Source: a virus. Taken from it: a stretch of 64,000 bases of DNA. The first letter of the stretch is position 1. The number at the start of each line of letters is the position of its first letter. Below the pieces are notes generated by a model that was not told where the DNA came from, searched no databases, and saw nothing but the letters and a program-made list of their open reading frames with translations. The stretch lies in IMG/VR virus record IMGVR_UViG_3300024336_000009, positions 1 through 64,000 of that record; one strand, written 5' to 3'. A program made the position numbers and the translations under genes. Positions 1-9,386 of the stretch are shown here, in pieces.

Positions 1-785
1 CCATTTAAATCTTTTGGAAAACACGAGAGCCCAAAACCCAATTTTCCATCTGGACCAGGTACTTTATTATGAGAATCTCCAATCCTCTTGTCATATACAA
101 TATACGAGATCATTTCGTCAAAGTCAATGTTTAATTTATCACAAATCTGTTTCATTTCATTGAAAAATGATACCTTCGTTGCTAAGAATGAATTGGCTGT
201 ATATTTTACCATTTCGGCGGTTGTCGAATCCGTACATAAATATTGTGATGTACGCATTTCAATTCCCTGTTCCCAATCTTCTTCGTTCAAGAATATTTTT
301 TGATACATATCCGCCACAAAATTGACTGATTCTTCAGGCCCACCCAATACAATCCTATTTTGATTCTTAAATTCTTCGATGAAATTCGCTTCGGTCAAGA
401 ATTCCGGATTGAATACGATACTTAATTTTGAATTAGTCAACCGTTTATTCATCATTTCTGTAAATCCTGGATAAACTGTAGATTTGACCACGACAATTTT
501 CTTTTTATCAAAATTTACATTATCAAATTCACCGATAATCTTTTCAACTATCTCAGTATTGCAACTACCATCCTTATTCATTGGGGTGTTTACACATAAA
601 AATATAATATTTGACCTATTCAGTACATGGATATTGTCGGCACACGGATGATGATTCTGATGACCATTGTGAGCATTCGTTTTTTGATTCAAATCGCTTG
701 TATAAATGGGAAATTTTTCCATTAATCCTTCTCGTACGGCCGTTCCTACGAACCCCATACCTATAACACCTATTTTGTATTTCAT
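1..785 (-). CDS. UDP-glucose/GDP-mannose dehydrogenase family protein (3' end beyond window)
   Basis: NAD-dependent oxidation of a nucleotide sugar to its uronic acid in the cytoplasm, feeding the glycan genes downstream. The N-terminus has the Rossmann motif GVIGMGFVG (residues about 6-14), and the last visible codons give CFPKDLN with the family's nucleophilic Cys at residue 255. The ATG is at 783-785. About 261 codons are visible and the C-terminal UDP-binding domain lies beyond the left edge. It is absent from simple ORF calling because it is open at the edge. Substrate (UDP-Glc, UDP-HexNAc or GDP-Man) cannot be decided from this part. The AT-rich late-promoter-like element at 797-814 sits just upstream. 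Confidence 0.9.
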   Translation of the reverse strand, partial: MKYKIGVIGMGFVGTAVREGLMEKFPIYTSDLNQKTNAHNGHQNHHPCADNIHVLNRSNIIFLCVNTPMNKDGSCNTEIVEKIIGEFDNVNFDKKKIVVVKSTVYPGFTEMMNKRLTNSKLSIVFNPEFLTEANFIEEFKNQNRIVLGGPEESVNFVADMYQKIFLNEEDWEQGIEMRTSQYLCTDSTTAEMVKYTANSFLATKVSFFNEMKQICDKLNIDFDEMISYIVYDKRIGDSHNKVPGPDGKLGFGLSCFPKDLN

Positions 786-796
786 AACCTTTATTC

Positions 797-814
797 CTTT
801 ATAATATATATCAG
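797..814 (-). promoter_or_regulatory. Candidate phage late-type promoter element
   Basis: Minus strand reads CTGATATATATTATAAAG, followed by AAGGA-like sequence and the ATG of the dehydrogenase at 785. It is one of a family of similar elements (5259, 26295, 31055, 34977, 56687, 58001) that sit a short distance upstream of start codons. Resemblance to the T4 late TATAAATA box is inference. Confidence 0.35.
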
Positions 815-835
815 AGCCCTAGCTCAAATACGATT

Positions 836-1675
836 TTATTTTACACTTTCTATAAAATCCCTAACATTTCTTTTAAGTGGAATTGATTGGACTTCACACA
901 ACGTATGTTCCATTTCACCTTCTGGCCTATCCACATATATTCGTTCCACGTCACCAAACATATCGGCTATCTCATTCATCGAATAATTTTCCCCCCGACC
1001 CAATTCATATAAATGGCCTTTATCATCCTGATATACCGATGACATCAGACCGTCTATAATATCCTCAACATGGGTGAAATCTCTCCTCTGAGTTCCATCG
1101 CCTGTAATTTTTAATGGCTTGCCCTCTTTGTATCTTCGTTGCCATACTCCCAATACAGTTCCAAATTCACAGCTGGTAATCATCCGAGGACCATATACGT
1201 TGTAGAATCTAGCTATGGATATATTCATACCATATACATTAGCATACATTCTACATAAATCTTCACATGCACCCTTTGATGCTGTATATGGGTTCTTTTC
1301 AATACCCCCACTTACTGATGAAGATGACGCGAATATAACTTTGATTTCATTTTTCCTAGCATATTCCAATATATTCAATGTACTCAATATATTGTTTTTC
1401 AATACCAACTCTGGATATTTGATTGATGGTTGTATTCGAGGGATTGCCGCGAGATGAAATATCATATCAACATCACTCATAAAGAAGTCATAATCTTTTA
1501 TTTGTTGTATGTCCACATTGTAATATTTGACCAGTGGATCATCAATGTGATTGTCCATTGTGCCAGTTACATAATTGTCCAATGATACTACATTTCAACC
1601 ATCATCTACCAGTCGTTTAATTAAATTGTAACCCACGAATCCTGCACCACCAGTGACCAATGCTTTCTTTTTCAT
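836..1675 (-). CDS. NAD-dependent nucleotide-sugar epimerase/dehydratase (SDR), TGA=Trp
   Basis: Extended SDR enzyme of 279 residues acting on a nucleotide-activated sugar. The N-terminus carries TGGAGFVGYNL (Rossmann motif). A TGA at 1595-1597 lies in the stretch LVDDG-W-NVVSLDNY, where related enzymes read DGHEV or DGWNV, so it must be sense. The SSSSVSGG stretch and YTASKGACE (YxxxK) give the catalytic Ser/Tyr/Lys. Its ATG overlaps the TAA of the upstream glycosyltransferase (TAATG). With the standard code only residues after the TGA are called and the NAD motif is lost. The exact reaction (4-epimerase or 4,6-dehydratase) is not resolved. Confidence 0.85.
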
Positions 1676-2919
1676 TATCTCAGTCTCCCGTCCTTATTCA
1701 CTTTAATTAGATCATTTTCATATCTTATCATTTCGTTAATTGTCACGGTGAAAGGACCCAATTCAAATTGTCCAATTTCACCACTGTCCTCAATAATATC
1801 GGGCAACATTGACAATGTATTTATATTATTCTTATCCAATTCATTAGCATCAAATGCGACCAAAATGTCGGGAGCTACAAATGAATTTTTACCATACGCA
1901 AATACCCGCTTACTCAAATCATACAATGTGTTTGGTTGTTCCTTTTCAATGTACGTTTCTATGGATATCGGTGACATATCAGTATGTATAGATGAACACC
2001 ATGGCTCTACCGCTTCCAGCAATTGTTTATCACAATTTTTGATAAGAAATCCGATATTGTATTTAGGAGAAATTATAGGATGGCCATACTCATTTTGTTT
2101 AACCATAACTCCATATTTTCTGATAAAATTACGCGTACTTTTCATGTTCTGTTTTAACCATTCGTCTGTCTCACGGCCAGCCATAATCACCTCACCCGTT
2201 GGATTTCGTTTGGCACCGTCCGCCATTCTGCTTCCACGGCATGTGAGGTGGTACACATACCCTTCCCATGTTTGAATGAAATTGCCACCATTAAGCATAA
2301 ATCTATTCCAACAATCATCGTCCTCCTTGCTTTGGGGAGCGAAAAGTGGGTCATGGCCCCCAATTTCTTTAAAATCCGATATATAACATACCCATGGGGC
2401 AAACACACTTTCAGTTGTTTTACCCCTATGTTCCAATTTCAATTGCTCAACGTATTTATCAAAATCAGATGCCACGAATTCATTCGGTTCAATGCCGTAA
2501 TCTTTAATGATTTTTTTAAGGGGTTCTTCAAAATGTAGAGGAGGTTCTATACGTGTAGCGGACACCATAACATTTGGAGCCAAATGCTTTAACATTGCAA
2601 CGTCCATGCCTTTTGCCGCCCACATATCAGCGTGAAATATACACATAATATCATTGGTTGCGTATTCAAGGGCAAGGACATCATATAAAATTGTGTGTCC
2701 CTGTCGGTCCGGACCCTCGTTTCGGTGTATTTTAACCCGCTCGTCTTTCTGTTGAATTTCAAGCATCCAATCCCACGTTCCGTCAGTAGACGCATCATCA
2801 GCCATACAAATCTCATGAATTGGGTCTAGGTTCTCCCTGATAGATTTGTATGCATTTTTCAGATACTTCAAATTTGTTCTGCTTGGTATAATAAATGATA
2901 TTGGTTGTATTTTATCCAT
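1675..2919 (-). CDS. Family 2 glycosyltransferase with C-terminal extension
   Basis: GT-A type glycosyltransferase of 414 residues. The N-terminus has the GT2 pattern SFIIPSRTNLKYL, then CMADDASTDGTWDWM (nucleotide-binding DD and STDGT) and FHADMW as the DxD-like metal site. A second block, PWVCYISDFKEIGGHDP, matches the acceptor-side region of GT2 enzymes. The last ~150 residues are unassigned. I chose the ATG at 2917-2919 (preceded by AAAAAGGA) over a longer in-frame start, because it overlaps only the last codons of the HNH gene upstream. Donor and acceptor unknown. Confidence 0.8.
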   Translation of the reverse strand: MDKIQPISFIIPSRTNLKYLKNAYKSIRENLDPIHEICMADDASTDGTWDWMLEIQQKDERVKIHRNEGPDRQGHTILYDVLALEYATNDIMCIFHADMWAAKGMDVAMLKHLAPNVMVSATRIEPPLHFEEPLKKIIKDYGIEPNEFVASDFDKYVEQLKLEHRGKTTESVFAPWVCYISDFKEIGGHDPLFAPQSKEDDDCWNRFMLNGGNFIQTWEGYVYHLTCRGSRMADGAKRNPTGEVIMAGRETDEWLKQNMKSTRNFIRKYGVMVKQNEYGHPIISPKYNIGFLIKNCDKQLLEAVEPWCSSIHTDMSPISIETYIEKEQPNTLYDLSKRVFAYGKNSFVAPDILVAFDANELDKNNINTLSMLPDIIEDSGEIGQFELGPFTVTINEMIRYENDLIKVNKDGRLR

Positions 2920-3670
2920 TATGTTTTCCTTTTTTAATATTTTCAATTGCTGGGATAAATCTTAAATTTGATATATCACCAATTACCTTTGGAGGAATTC
3001 CGTTCTCATACCCATAACAAATTGAAATTATGTGGTCTAAATGGTACGCGTCGTCAACTAAATCGACTCTTCCCCGTTTTTCAAAATTCTCCAATAGTTT
3101 AATCGGTTGTTGTTTAGTTGCACGCAGGACATCATGGTAATACCTTTCCTTTTTGGTAAGGGTTATTAATCACTCATGGTATGGCATCCCAACGTTTGTT
3201 TCTACCATTGCACGAATGCGATTTTCATTCATTTCATCTGCTGTTTCTTTACCATATTTTTCAACCCACACTTTATAAAATCCAAGCCCGTAATTGGGAT
3301 TCAATTTACCATATCGGCTCATGCCCGTTTTGGCTACTCGGTCATCATTCTCAGAAGTCAGACCTTCATTTCAACTAACTCGGTCTCCCGATGCATATGC
3401 ACTTTTCAACCCATCACTAATATTTTGTCTAGCTTCAGTGGTGTGCCGCAATGTCCCATTCTTACGTTTGGTTTCAATGCCCCAATTTCCAGTTTTTCTT
3501 TTAGTATCGTTGCCCTTTTTACTTCCAGCCAGCCCCGAACAAGATAAACACAATCTACATTCCTTTTCAGATTTCAAGTAATTTCATTCAATTGTATAAT
3601 AAATCTTACATTTACAATTTGGATTACCCCGTGGATTCGGGCATTCTCTAATCCATTCACATTCATTCAT
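2912..3670 (-). CDS. HNH homing endonuclease, three TGA=Trp codons
   Basis: Free-standing homing endonuclease of 252 residues inserted between two glycosyltransferase genes. It starts with a Cys-rich segment (CEWIRECP, CKCKIYY, CRLCLSC) likely binding zinc, has a basic middle, and ends with the HNH core AYHLDHIISICYGY followed by NLRFIPAIENIKKG. TGA codons at 3584, 3371 and 3170 are needed to join the pieces. The ATG at 3668-3670 overlaps the TAA of the upstream gene. The C-terminus is close to those of the HNH proteins at 4589 and 26714, where the equivalent motif is NLQMLPWEENIKKG or NLRFIPWEENLKKG. Confidence 0.85.
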
Positions 3671-4605
3671 TATACTAACCCTTCCGCTTTCAATATTTCA
3701 TTCCATTTAGCTGTCCACGCCTGTTCTGTATAATACGCGTCGTATCGTTTCTTGCAGGTGTCCGCACACAATTTATAGAATTTTTCATCTTTTAATTTTT
3801 CAACCAATAAACCGACCTGTTCCAAATCACCTTCATCCGTGGTTGTTAATGGATGTAATATTTTAGCAGCGTCGGTTGAATTATATCCGATAGTTGGTAT
3901 TCCAAATCTGGACGTATTCATAAAAAAAGTGGCGGCTGCATAGGTCCTCATTAGATGTATTGCGTATCTATAAGAACTCAATTCATTCATCCATTCTGTC
4001 CACATCATATATGGCAAATGCGTAACCATTTCTTCTTCACCATCCTTTTTTCTACCCATTGATGGTGCATGAATAGGCAATTCAAATTTGGATGCCATTA
4101 TATAACTATCCATTCCACCATACCAAGATACAAAATTGCCGCCAATAATTACAGCATCCTTTTTTACCTCAGATTCCGTGATAGTATCTTCTATCATTAG
4201 GCTCTGAAGAACATATGCCCTCTTGCCCGTAAGTCCACTATAATATGTTCTATCGATTTCATTATGACATAATAAGAAATCCGCTTCGACCAATGTATTA
4301 TAAAAATGGATTTGATTTGCGATATCATAGTCTTGCCAAAACCAATTGGGACCTTCCTGCTGCACAGAGACCACATTACACACAGTTCTAATTCTATCTA
4401 TATCAACCTGTGGTTTGTTCTTGGGAATTATGACAACCCCCAAATCGAATTTTTCATTGGTATTATATGGTTGGTGTATGTTAAAATGGTATGCCTTTAA
4501 ACTTGACATCCAAGCCATTTCTGTTCTCATGTTGGTGTGATTTCTAGGTACTCGACCTTCGAATCCGTTTTCCGTAAAAAATGCTATATTAGTCAATCTT
4601 GCCAC
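3670..4605 (-). CDS. Putative glycosyltransferase (GT-B-like)
   Basis: Protein of about 311 residues beginning TNIAFFTENGFEGRVPRN, with AYVLQSLMIEDTITES and RYAIHLMRTYAAATFFMNTSR, resembling the C-terminal nucleotide-sugar half of GT-B enzymes where a conserved Glu is often replaced. No family can be named firmly. The start is unusual: only GTG (4603-4605) or TTG (4594-4596) are available, while a truncated homologous start with ATG persists at 5383-5385 on the far side of the HNH gene. The HNH insertion probably replaced the original ATG. Likely part of the glycan pathway by context. Confidence 0.6.
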   Translation of the reverse strand: MARLTNIAFFTENGFEGRVPRNHTNMRTEMAWMSSLKAYHFNIHQPYNTNEKFDLGVVIIPKNKPQVDIDRIRTVCNVVSVQQEGPNWFWQDYDIANQIHFYNTLVEADFLLCHNEIDRTYYSGLTGKRAYVLQSLMIEDTITESEVKKDAVIIGGNFVSWYGGMDSYIMASKFELPIHAPSMGRKKDGEEEMVTHLPYMMWTEWMNELSSYRYAIHLMRTYAAATFFMNTSRFGIPTIGYNSTDAAKILHPLTTTDEGDLEQVGLLVEKLKDEKFYKLCADTCKKRYDAYYTEQAWTAKWNEILKAEGLV

Positions 4606-5248
4606 CTTTCTTTATATTTTCTTCTCATGGGAGCATCTGTAAATTCTCTATGTTCCCCATTATTTCAGGCAATATCCCATCCTTAAATCCGGCACTAACT
4701 GGATAGATATGATCCACATGATATGCCCCAACCGTTCCAGCCAGTCCACGTTTGTCATAATTCTCAAGAGTATGCAATGGCTGGTTGTTGGTTATCACGT
4801 CAACCTTCCGTCTGTATGTCATTTGCTCTCCCTGCTTGGCAACATACTCATCGTATGTCAAATCATATTTTTTCATTTGGCTCTTAACCCACGCGTTATC
4901 TTTTGCGAGTCGTGGAGTAGTCTGAGTATTGCCCGTTTTTTTACCCTTATTTCATGGGGTTTTGCCGGCATGCGTTTCACTCATTATTTTCTTTGTAGCG
5001 GATGTATGAGTTTTTCCATACATTCCATTGTCCGTGCCGATATGTGATTGTTTAGATTTAATCAATTTTATAGTTTCCTCATCATAACATTCTTCGTATG
5101 TTTTTCCACTATTCCAAGTGGGCTTGCCCGTATTCCATTTGTCCACACATTTTCGGCAACAAAATTTTGCCGTTTTTTCCCTAGCTTTTATAACTTCAAA
5201 TTCATTTCCACACGTTTCACAAATTTTATTAACCCGATTTTTCCTCAT
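4589..5248 (-). CDS. HNH homing endonuclease with NUMOD3-type motifs, two TGA=Trp codons
   Basis: Homing endonuclease of 219 residues. It begins with a zinc-ribbon-like CETCGNEF...CCRKC, has repeats of the NUMOD3 DNA-binding type (GKTHTSATKKIMSETHAGK), and ends with the HNH core AYHVDHIYPVSAGF. TGA at 4952 gives GKTPWNKGKK, the textbook NUMOD3 motif, and TGA at 4625 gives LPWEENIKKG, identical in type to its paralogue at 26714. Both support TGA=Trp. It overlaps the 5' end of the next gene by 17 bases. A late-promoter-like element lies upstream at 5259-5275. Confidence 0.9.
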
Positions 5249-5385
5249 AATAATCTCCCTTTATTATAAGTATCATGAAATTACATATTCGGTACGGGTA
5301 TTTGTATAATTCATCGTATGTTCTTTTAATCCAGTACCCCCAGTCTCGCGACATTGGGTTCTGTGAAAAATGCTATATTAGTCAT
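5249..5385 (-). pseudogene. Relic of glycosyltransferase gene ends left by HNH insertion
   Basis: Two overlapping remnants are visible. From ATG 5383-5385 a 19-codon stub reads MTNIAFFTEPNVAR and stops at 5326; it matches the N-terminus of the gene at 3670 (TNIAFFTENGFEG). In another frame, WGYWIKRTYDELYKYP matches the C-terminus of the gene at 5378-6160 (TGYWIERIYKEMYPND). The segment therefore looks like a duplicated and scrambled junction between neighbouring glycosyltransferases, next to the HNH gene. At nucleotide level about 18 bases around the start (TGACTAATATAGCATTTT) are identical in both copies. Confidence 0.65.
5259..5275 (-). promoter_or_regulatory. Candidate late-type promoter element (exact repeat of 58001-58017)
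   Basis: Minus strand TGATACTTATAATAAAG, followed by GGGAG and the start of the HNH gene. The identical 17-mer occurs upstream of the family A polymerase-like gene at 58001-58017. That makes it a good candidate for a phage-specific promoter. Confidence 0.45.
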
Positions 5386-6160
5386 TTGGGTACATTTCCT
5401 TATAAATACGTTCTATCCAGTATCCAGTATTTCTGTTTAATCTATTCTGCGGGATGGCATTGATGTGAAATATATAACCCGACTGAAGTAAGTTACTTAT
5501 ACTATCTCCCCACCAATTCGATGGGTCATGATACAACAATTGTTTACTATGCAAATCCTGCAAATTAAATCTGTCTTGGAGATAAATAGTTTCAATCCCG
5601 CCCAAAACCCGCAAATAATTTATGATGGTTTGATCGGTACTACATCGTATTTTATCATAACTATCAATTATCTCATCCTGATGTTCCCAATAGAAATCGG
5701 TAATTGATTTGATAAATTCCTTGTGTTTGTTATTGAAAATTACCAACCCATTATTTATATATTCCCAAGGATTAATTCGTTTGCCATCAAACATTAAATC
5801 GGCATATCCATTGATACTTCTCACCACCCACTCATACGATCCATTATTCAATACCCCAGACCATTTCATATCAGTATGCTCGAAAAAATTGGGACAATCT
5901 GGATGTATTACCATATCAGCGTCAACCAAAGCGATTTGTTGATCATCTGTAAGTTCTATATCATTCGCCTTTAGTATATCAAATATATACCATCGTTGCC
6001 ATGTTATTTTCATATCTGAAACTGGGTACAATAATTCATCCAATATAAACAATTCGCAGTCATTCTTTTTGCACCACTTTTCCCAGCTCTTTATGGAATA
6101 GTTATATGGTTTACTTCTGTTGTCTCCGACATCAATATTCGGAATAAATACTATATTCAT
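5378..6160 (-). CDS. Putative glycosyltransferase (nucleotide-diphospho-sugar type, GT8-like)
   Basis: Protein of 260 residues beginning MNIVFIPNIDVGDNRSKPY. It has ALVDADMVIHPDCPNFF (DADM, a DxD-type metal/nucleotide site), WEYINNGLVIFNN (the acceptor-side NxG pattern of GT8 and related GT-A enzymes), and a late HINAIPQNR. Cytoplasmic, no membrane segments seen. Its last codons overlap the ATG of the truncated gene relic (5385). The family assignment is by pattern only; donor and acceptor unknown. Confidence 0.6.
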   Translation of the reverse strand: MNIVFIPNIDVGDNRSKPYNYSIKSWEKWCKKNDCELFILDELLYPVSDMKITWQRWYIFDILKANDIELTDDQQIALVDADMVIHPDCPNFFEHTDMKWSGVLNNGSYEWVVRSINGYADLMFDGKRINPWEYINNGLVIFNNKHKEFIKSITDFYWEHQDEIIDSYDKIRCSTDQTIINYLRVLGGIETIYLQDRFNLQDLHSKQLLYHDPSNWWGDSISNLLQSGYIFHINAIPQNRLNRNTGYWIERIYKEMYPND

Positions 6161-6161
6161 G

Positions 6162-6719
6162 TTACCACCTTTTATTTTTAGTGTTGGCTTCCCACGGCTT
6201 TAATTCAAATCCTATCGCTTGCAAATCGTCAACCAATGCATCATGTTCCGATTCCAATAATCCAATCTTGGGCCAATGCCATTCTCCCCACAATTCGTCA
6301 ATATATTCAAATGTACCACGGTTTATCATGTGCCGCAATACTTCATATTCAGCTCCTTCTATATCCAATTTGAATATAATGTAATCACCTTTATCAAAAT
6401 TATCTCTCATAAATTTGTCTATATCAATTGATTCCACTTGCACACTATTATTGGGATTGACTCCCCCTGTGGTTTTATTTTTCATTAGTGAACTCCCCCA
6501 CGGTTTACCTAAATAAAATGGGAGCGTAGAATCTTCAGTCCATATCGCTATTGGATATGAATTTACATCTGGGTGCCTGTATTTTAATTTGTCAAATTGT
6601 TCTGGGTTGCATTCGAATGAATGGATTTCGTATTCGCCAGCATCCGGCTTGTTAATCTTAAAATCGGTTACTGATATTCCACCCATAGCCCCACCGCCAA
6701 TAAATATTTTACGATTCAT
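6162..6719 (-). CDS. FkbM-family methyltransferase
   Basis: SAM-dependent methyltransferase of 185 residues. It contains FIGGGAMGG near the N-terminus, HSFECNPEQFDKL (acidic SAM-ribose residue), the FkbM stretch SSLMKNKTTGG with VQVESIDIDKFM, and FKLDIEGAEYEVLRHM, the family's diagnostic DIEGAE motif. FkbM enzymes usually O-methylate sugars or polyketides, so a sugar is the likely acceptor here. It overlaps the gene upstream by 11 bases. Confidence 0.85.
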   Translation of the reverse strand: MNRKIFIGGGAMGGISVTDFKINKPDAGEYEIHSFECNPEQFDKLKYRHPDVNSYPIAIWTEDSTLPFYLGKPWGSSLMKNKTTGGVNPNNSVQVESIDIDKFMRDNFDKGDYIIFKLDIEGAEYEVLRHMINRGTFEYIDELWGEWHWPKIGLLESEHDALVDDLQAIGFELKPWEANTKNKRW

Positions 6720-7317
6720 TTTTTAGAACTCCTATACCCGCCCAATGTGTATGAGCGTTAAATTCTATTTTGTCACCATCCAATTCGTCCCATAATTGTG
6801 CCACATTTACCCCACGTTTCCTGTGGTAATCGGTATCATTGATGTCGTGGAATGCTATATAACCACCCACGTTGACAAATTGTTTATAATTTTCATAGTC
6901 CTGCTTTACACCTTCATATGTATGATCACCATCGATGAATAAGAAGTCAACCATTACCCCGTCCAGATGCTTTGTTACTTCATCAATAATAGACTGATCA
7001 TGGGAATTTCCATTGATAAAATGTGCATACGGAAATTTATCAGTAAAATATTCATCACGCTTTCTGTGAACATCTCCTAAGTACGGATGAAATTTAGTGG
7101 CCCATCCTCCAAAGTCACCACCGACTAAATCAACTGAAATTACCTTACCCGCAATTATTTGATTTAAGATATGAAATACCCCACCCTGCTTAGTACCAAT
7201 TTCAATGGCATTAGTTAAATTGTGATCTTGTAAAAATTCTGCCAATTTTTCAATTTCTGCCCGTTCTTGAGCCATTCCTATTTTATACCCATAATCTATT
7301 AATTTTTCAATTGTCAT
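6709..7317 (-). CDS. Class I SAM methyltransferase (CmcI/Methyltransf_24-like)
   Basis: Methyltransferase of 202 residues. AIEIGTKQGGVFHIL is the SAM-binding motif I, VISVDLVGGDFGGW follows, and FLFIDGDHTYEGVKQDYENY is the metal-site and family signature of cephalosporin-hydroxylase/rhamnosyl O-methyltransferase-type enzymes, ending with GGYIAFHDIND. Probably methylates a sugar hydroxyl in the glycan made by this cluster. Its 3' end overlaps the FkbM gene. Confidence 0.8.
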   Translation of the reverse strand: MTIEKLIDYGYKIGMAQERAEIEKLAEFLQDHNLTNAIEIGTKQGGVFHILNQIIAGKVISVDLVGGDFGGWATKFHPYLGDVHRKRDEYFTDKFPYAHFINGNSHDQSIIDEVTKHLDGVMVDFLFIDGDHTYEGVKQDYENYKQFVNVGGYIAFHDINDTDYHRKRGVNVAQLWDELDGDKIEFNAHTHWAGIGVLKNES

Positions 7318-8235
7318 TTATTCCTCCGATAACCAATTTTCATGTTGTTTCATTTCTTCTGGATGATCTATTTCTACATATCCAGCATATATTTTCGGAT
7401 TGTCCAAATCCGTACTATTCCTAATCATTACATCCTGACCCGTTTCATTTTTTCTTATCACATCTAAAGCACCATCCCAAAATTCCAAATATCCGGCTTT
7501 TCTATTCAATTGTGCATAACGTAACGCTTTATACTTTCCGAATTTAAACCACGGATAATGAAATGTAAATAAATCAGTCGGGTTCAACATGGTATAATTC
7601 TGAGACATAAAATTGGATAGGACATTCTTGTACCATTTCATATCTCCAAATTTAATACCAACTCTCCTCGACCGGCCCGCTTCAGGATCAAAATTGTCCA
7701 TATCAGAAAATGGCAATAAATTCCATTTTTCACAATAATACTGGGTCTCTATAAAATCCACCCATATTGATCTGAATCCTTGGTTGGGCTCTAACTGTTC
7801 AATATATTCGTCAATTTCATCTGCACTGTCATGGTGATGAAATACATCTGGTTCCAATGGAAATAAAATATCACCCTCTTCGATTTCAATATCACCAAAC
7901 GATGTACAAGCCTGAATGAAACAATTTATAGAATGTTGTTTTTCAGGATAATCCATTTTCTGTAAGATTATTTCCACATCTGGATATTCCAATTTTGCCA
8001 TGTTTATTATCCTTTGAGTTTCCTCAAAGTCAAAACCTCTCACTCCATCCAATGTAAATTTCTTTATAAATTCATCATCGACCTGAGTATTACTTTCAGG
8101 ACCGGCCGGAAACATTCCCTCGTTGTATATTATCACATCCGGTTTTATCGTATTTATCAAATTCGGAATTTGCAATTTAATCAAATGTGCCTCACAAAAT
8201 GTTGGTATTATTACCACTCGTTTATTTTTTTTCAT
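7318..8235 (-). CDS. Putative glycosyltransferase-like protein of the glycan cluster
   Basis: Protein of 305 residues starting KKNKRVVIIPTFCEAHLIK, like the N-terminal strand of GT-A enzymes, with GDILFPLEPDVFHHHDS as a possible acidic metal site and FHYPWFKFGKYKALRY near the C-terminus. I cannot assign a defined family. It has no TGA codon and is flush against both neighbours (1-base gaps), so it is co-translated with the methyltransferases. Confidence 0.5.
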   Translation of the reverse strand: MKKNKRVVIIPTFCEAHLIKLQIPNLINTIKPDVIIYNEGMFPAGPESNTQVDDEFIKKFTLDGVRGFDFEETQRIINMAKLEYPDVEIILQKMDYPEKQHSINCFIQACTSFGDIEIEEGDILFPLEPDVFHHHDSADEIDEYIEQLEPNQGFRSIWVDFIETQYYCEKWNLLPFSDMDNFDPEAGRSRRVGIKFGDMKWYKNVLSNFMSQNYTMLNPTDLFTFHYPWFKFGKYKALRYAQLNRKAGYLEFWDGALDVIRKNETGQDVMIRNSTDLDNPKIYAGYVEIDHPEEMKQHENWLSEE

Positions 8236-8236
8236 A

Positions 8237-8956
8237 TTATATCAAGCTTTCAAATTTTAAATCCACATTAAATACTTCCCTGTCCAGATCAATCATAAAC
8301 GACCACCATATCCTTTCAAAAGAATGTGCATACGTCCTTGTATTTAAATAGGCGTGAATAAATTTGTCATATTCAACTCCATACTTTTTGATATGATGAA
8401 ATATATCTTCAGACCTAGCCCAAAACATGGCCGCCTGATGAAATTTCCTACTAAGGTGTCTTAATTCATATTTCCCCTTCAATTCATTCATATATTGTTC
8501 TCGTCAACCCCTATGTATTGATCCTGTATAACCTATCATTCCCACATTATCACTTTGCAAAAAATGGTTGTGAATATCTTTAGAATTTAATAACAACGAA
8601 TCCAAATTTCTTTCCAGTAGATTTTCATTTTTAAGAGATTGCAATTTTATAATGAAATCATAAACCGGCCCATTTTCAATGATACTTTCCATCATCTTAA
8701 GCGTTCCATATCCATCTTGACCAACATTATTTTCATTGAAAGTATATGTTTTTTCAGCAATGGTTTCCAATGCCGATAAACATTCATCCTTTTTAGAAAA
8801 ATCGGGAATTTTTGTCGGGGGGATGGTGTCCAATCCTTCTTCCTTTGGGAAATTTATGTATAAATCAAAATCCAATTCAAACTTTTCAAGCCTCTTAGCG
8901 AATAATGGGTACTGATCAACATACCACATGTGAATCAATATGGCTATCTTACTCAT
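8237..8956 (-). CDS. RgpF-like glycan biosynthesis protein, TGA=Trp
   Basis: Protein of 239 residues. It begins MSKIAILIHMWYVDQYP and has DLYINFPKEE, NVGQDGYGTLKMM, DFIIKLQS and GMIGYTGSIHRG-W, matching the layout of rhamnan-synthesis protein F domains (short strand, N-x-GxD segment, late Trp-rich segment FERIWWSF). The TGA at 8504-8506 is needed to join the two halves; standard code gives two ORFs of 150 and 84 residues. Family call moderate. Confidence 0.65.
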
Positions 8957-9386
8957 TTTCTTTTACCCCCTTATCAAATTTTTTGTCTATATTATTTTTA
9001 TTCATTGCCCTGCCCTCATTTGCCACTCGTAACCTCTTTTCATTCCTAATTAGTATATCAATGTCTGGAGTGTCCGATTTCACTTCTTCCAAGCGAGCTC
9101 TATCAGATTCCCCTATATTTACATCATTGAAAATCAAACTATCTAATTCTTCTATAATACCATGTTCATCAAATGTCCTATTTTCCGATATATAGTCATA
9201 TTTACCTTTATTAAAAGTATCCACAAATAATTCATCCAATTTTTCTTTTATCAATCCTATCACCATTTCTTGATGTTCAATTTTGGGTGCATTCCCATCC
9301 TTTGTAAAAAAGAAATGCTTTATTCTTTCTGTAATTAATCTGTCCAATAAAGCGGACAATGTGTCTACATTACTAATATATTTCAT
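8949..9386 (-). CDS. Small helical protein of the glycan cluster, function unknown
   Basis: Protein of 145 residues rich in charged helices (LSALLDRLITERIKHFFF, EMVIGLIKEKLDELFVD), with no recognised domain. The start overlaps the last codons of the epimerase upstream, whose GGGAGG serves as ribosome binding site. It may be analogous to the DUF4254-like protein at 19763, which also sits among glycosyltransferases, but I see no clear sequence match. Confidence 0.45.
   Translation of the reverse strand: MKYISNVDTLSALLDRLITERIKHFFFTKDGNAPKIEHQEMVIGLIKEKLDELFVDTFNKGKYDYISENRTFDEHGIIEELDSLIFNDVNIGESDRARLEEVKSDTPDIDILIRNEKRLRVANEGRAMNKNNIDKKFDKGVKENE

Noticed and set aside
2187-2408. Minus-strand 73-residue frame inside the GT2 gene
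   Set aside because: It is a shadow of the real frame and contains no motif.
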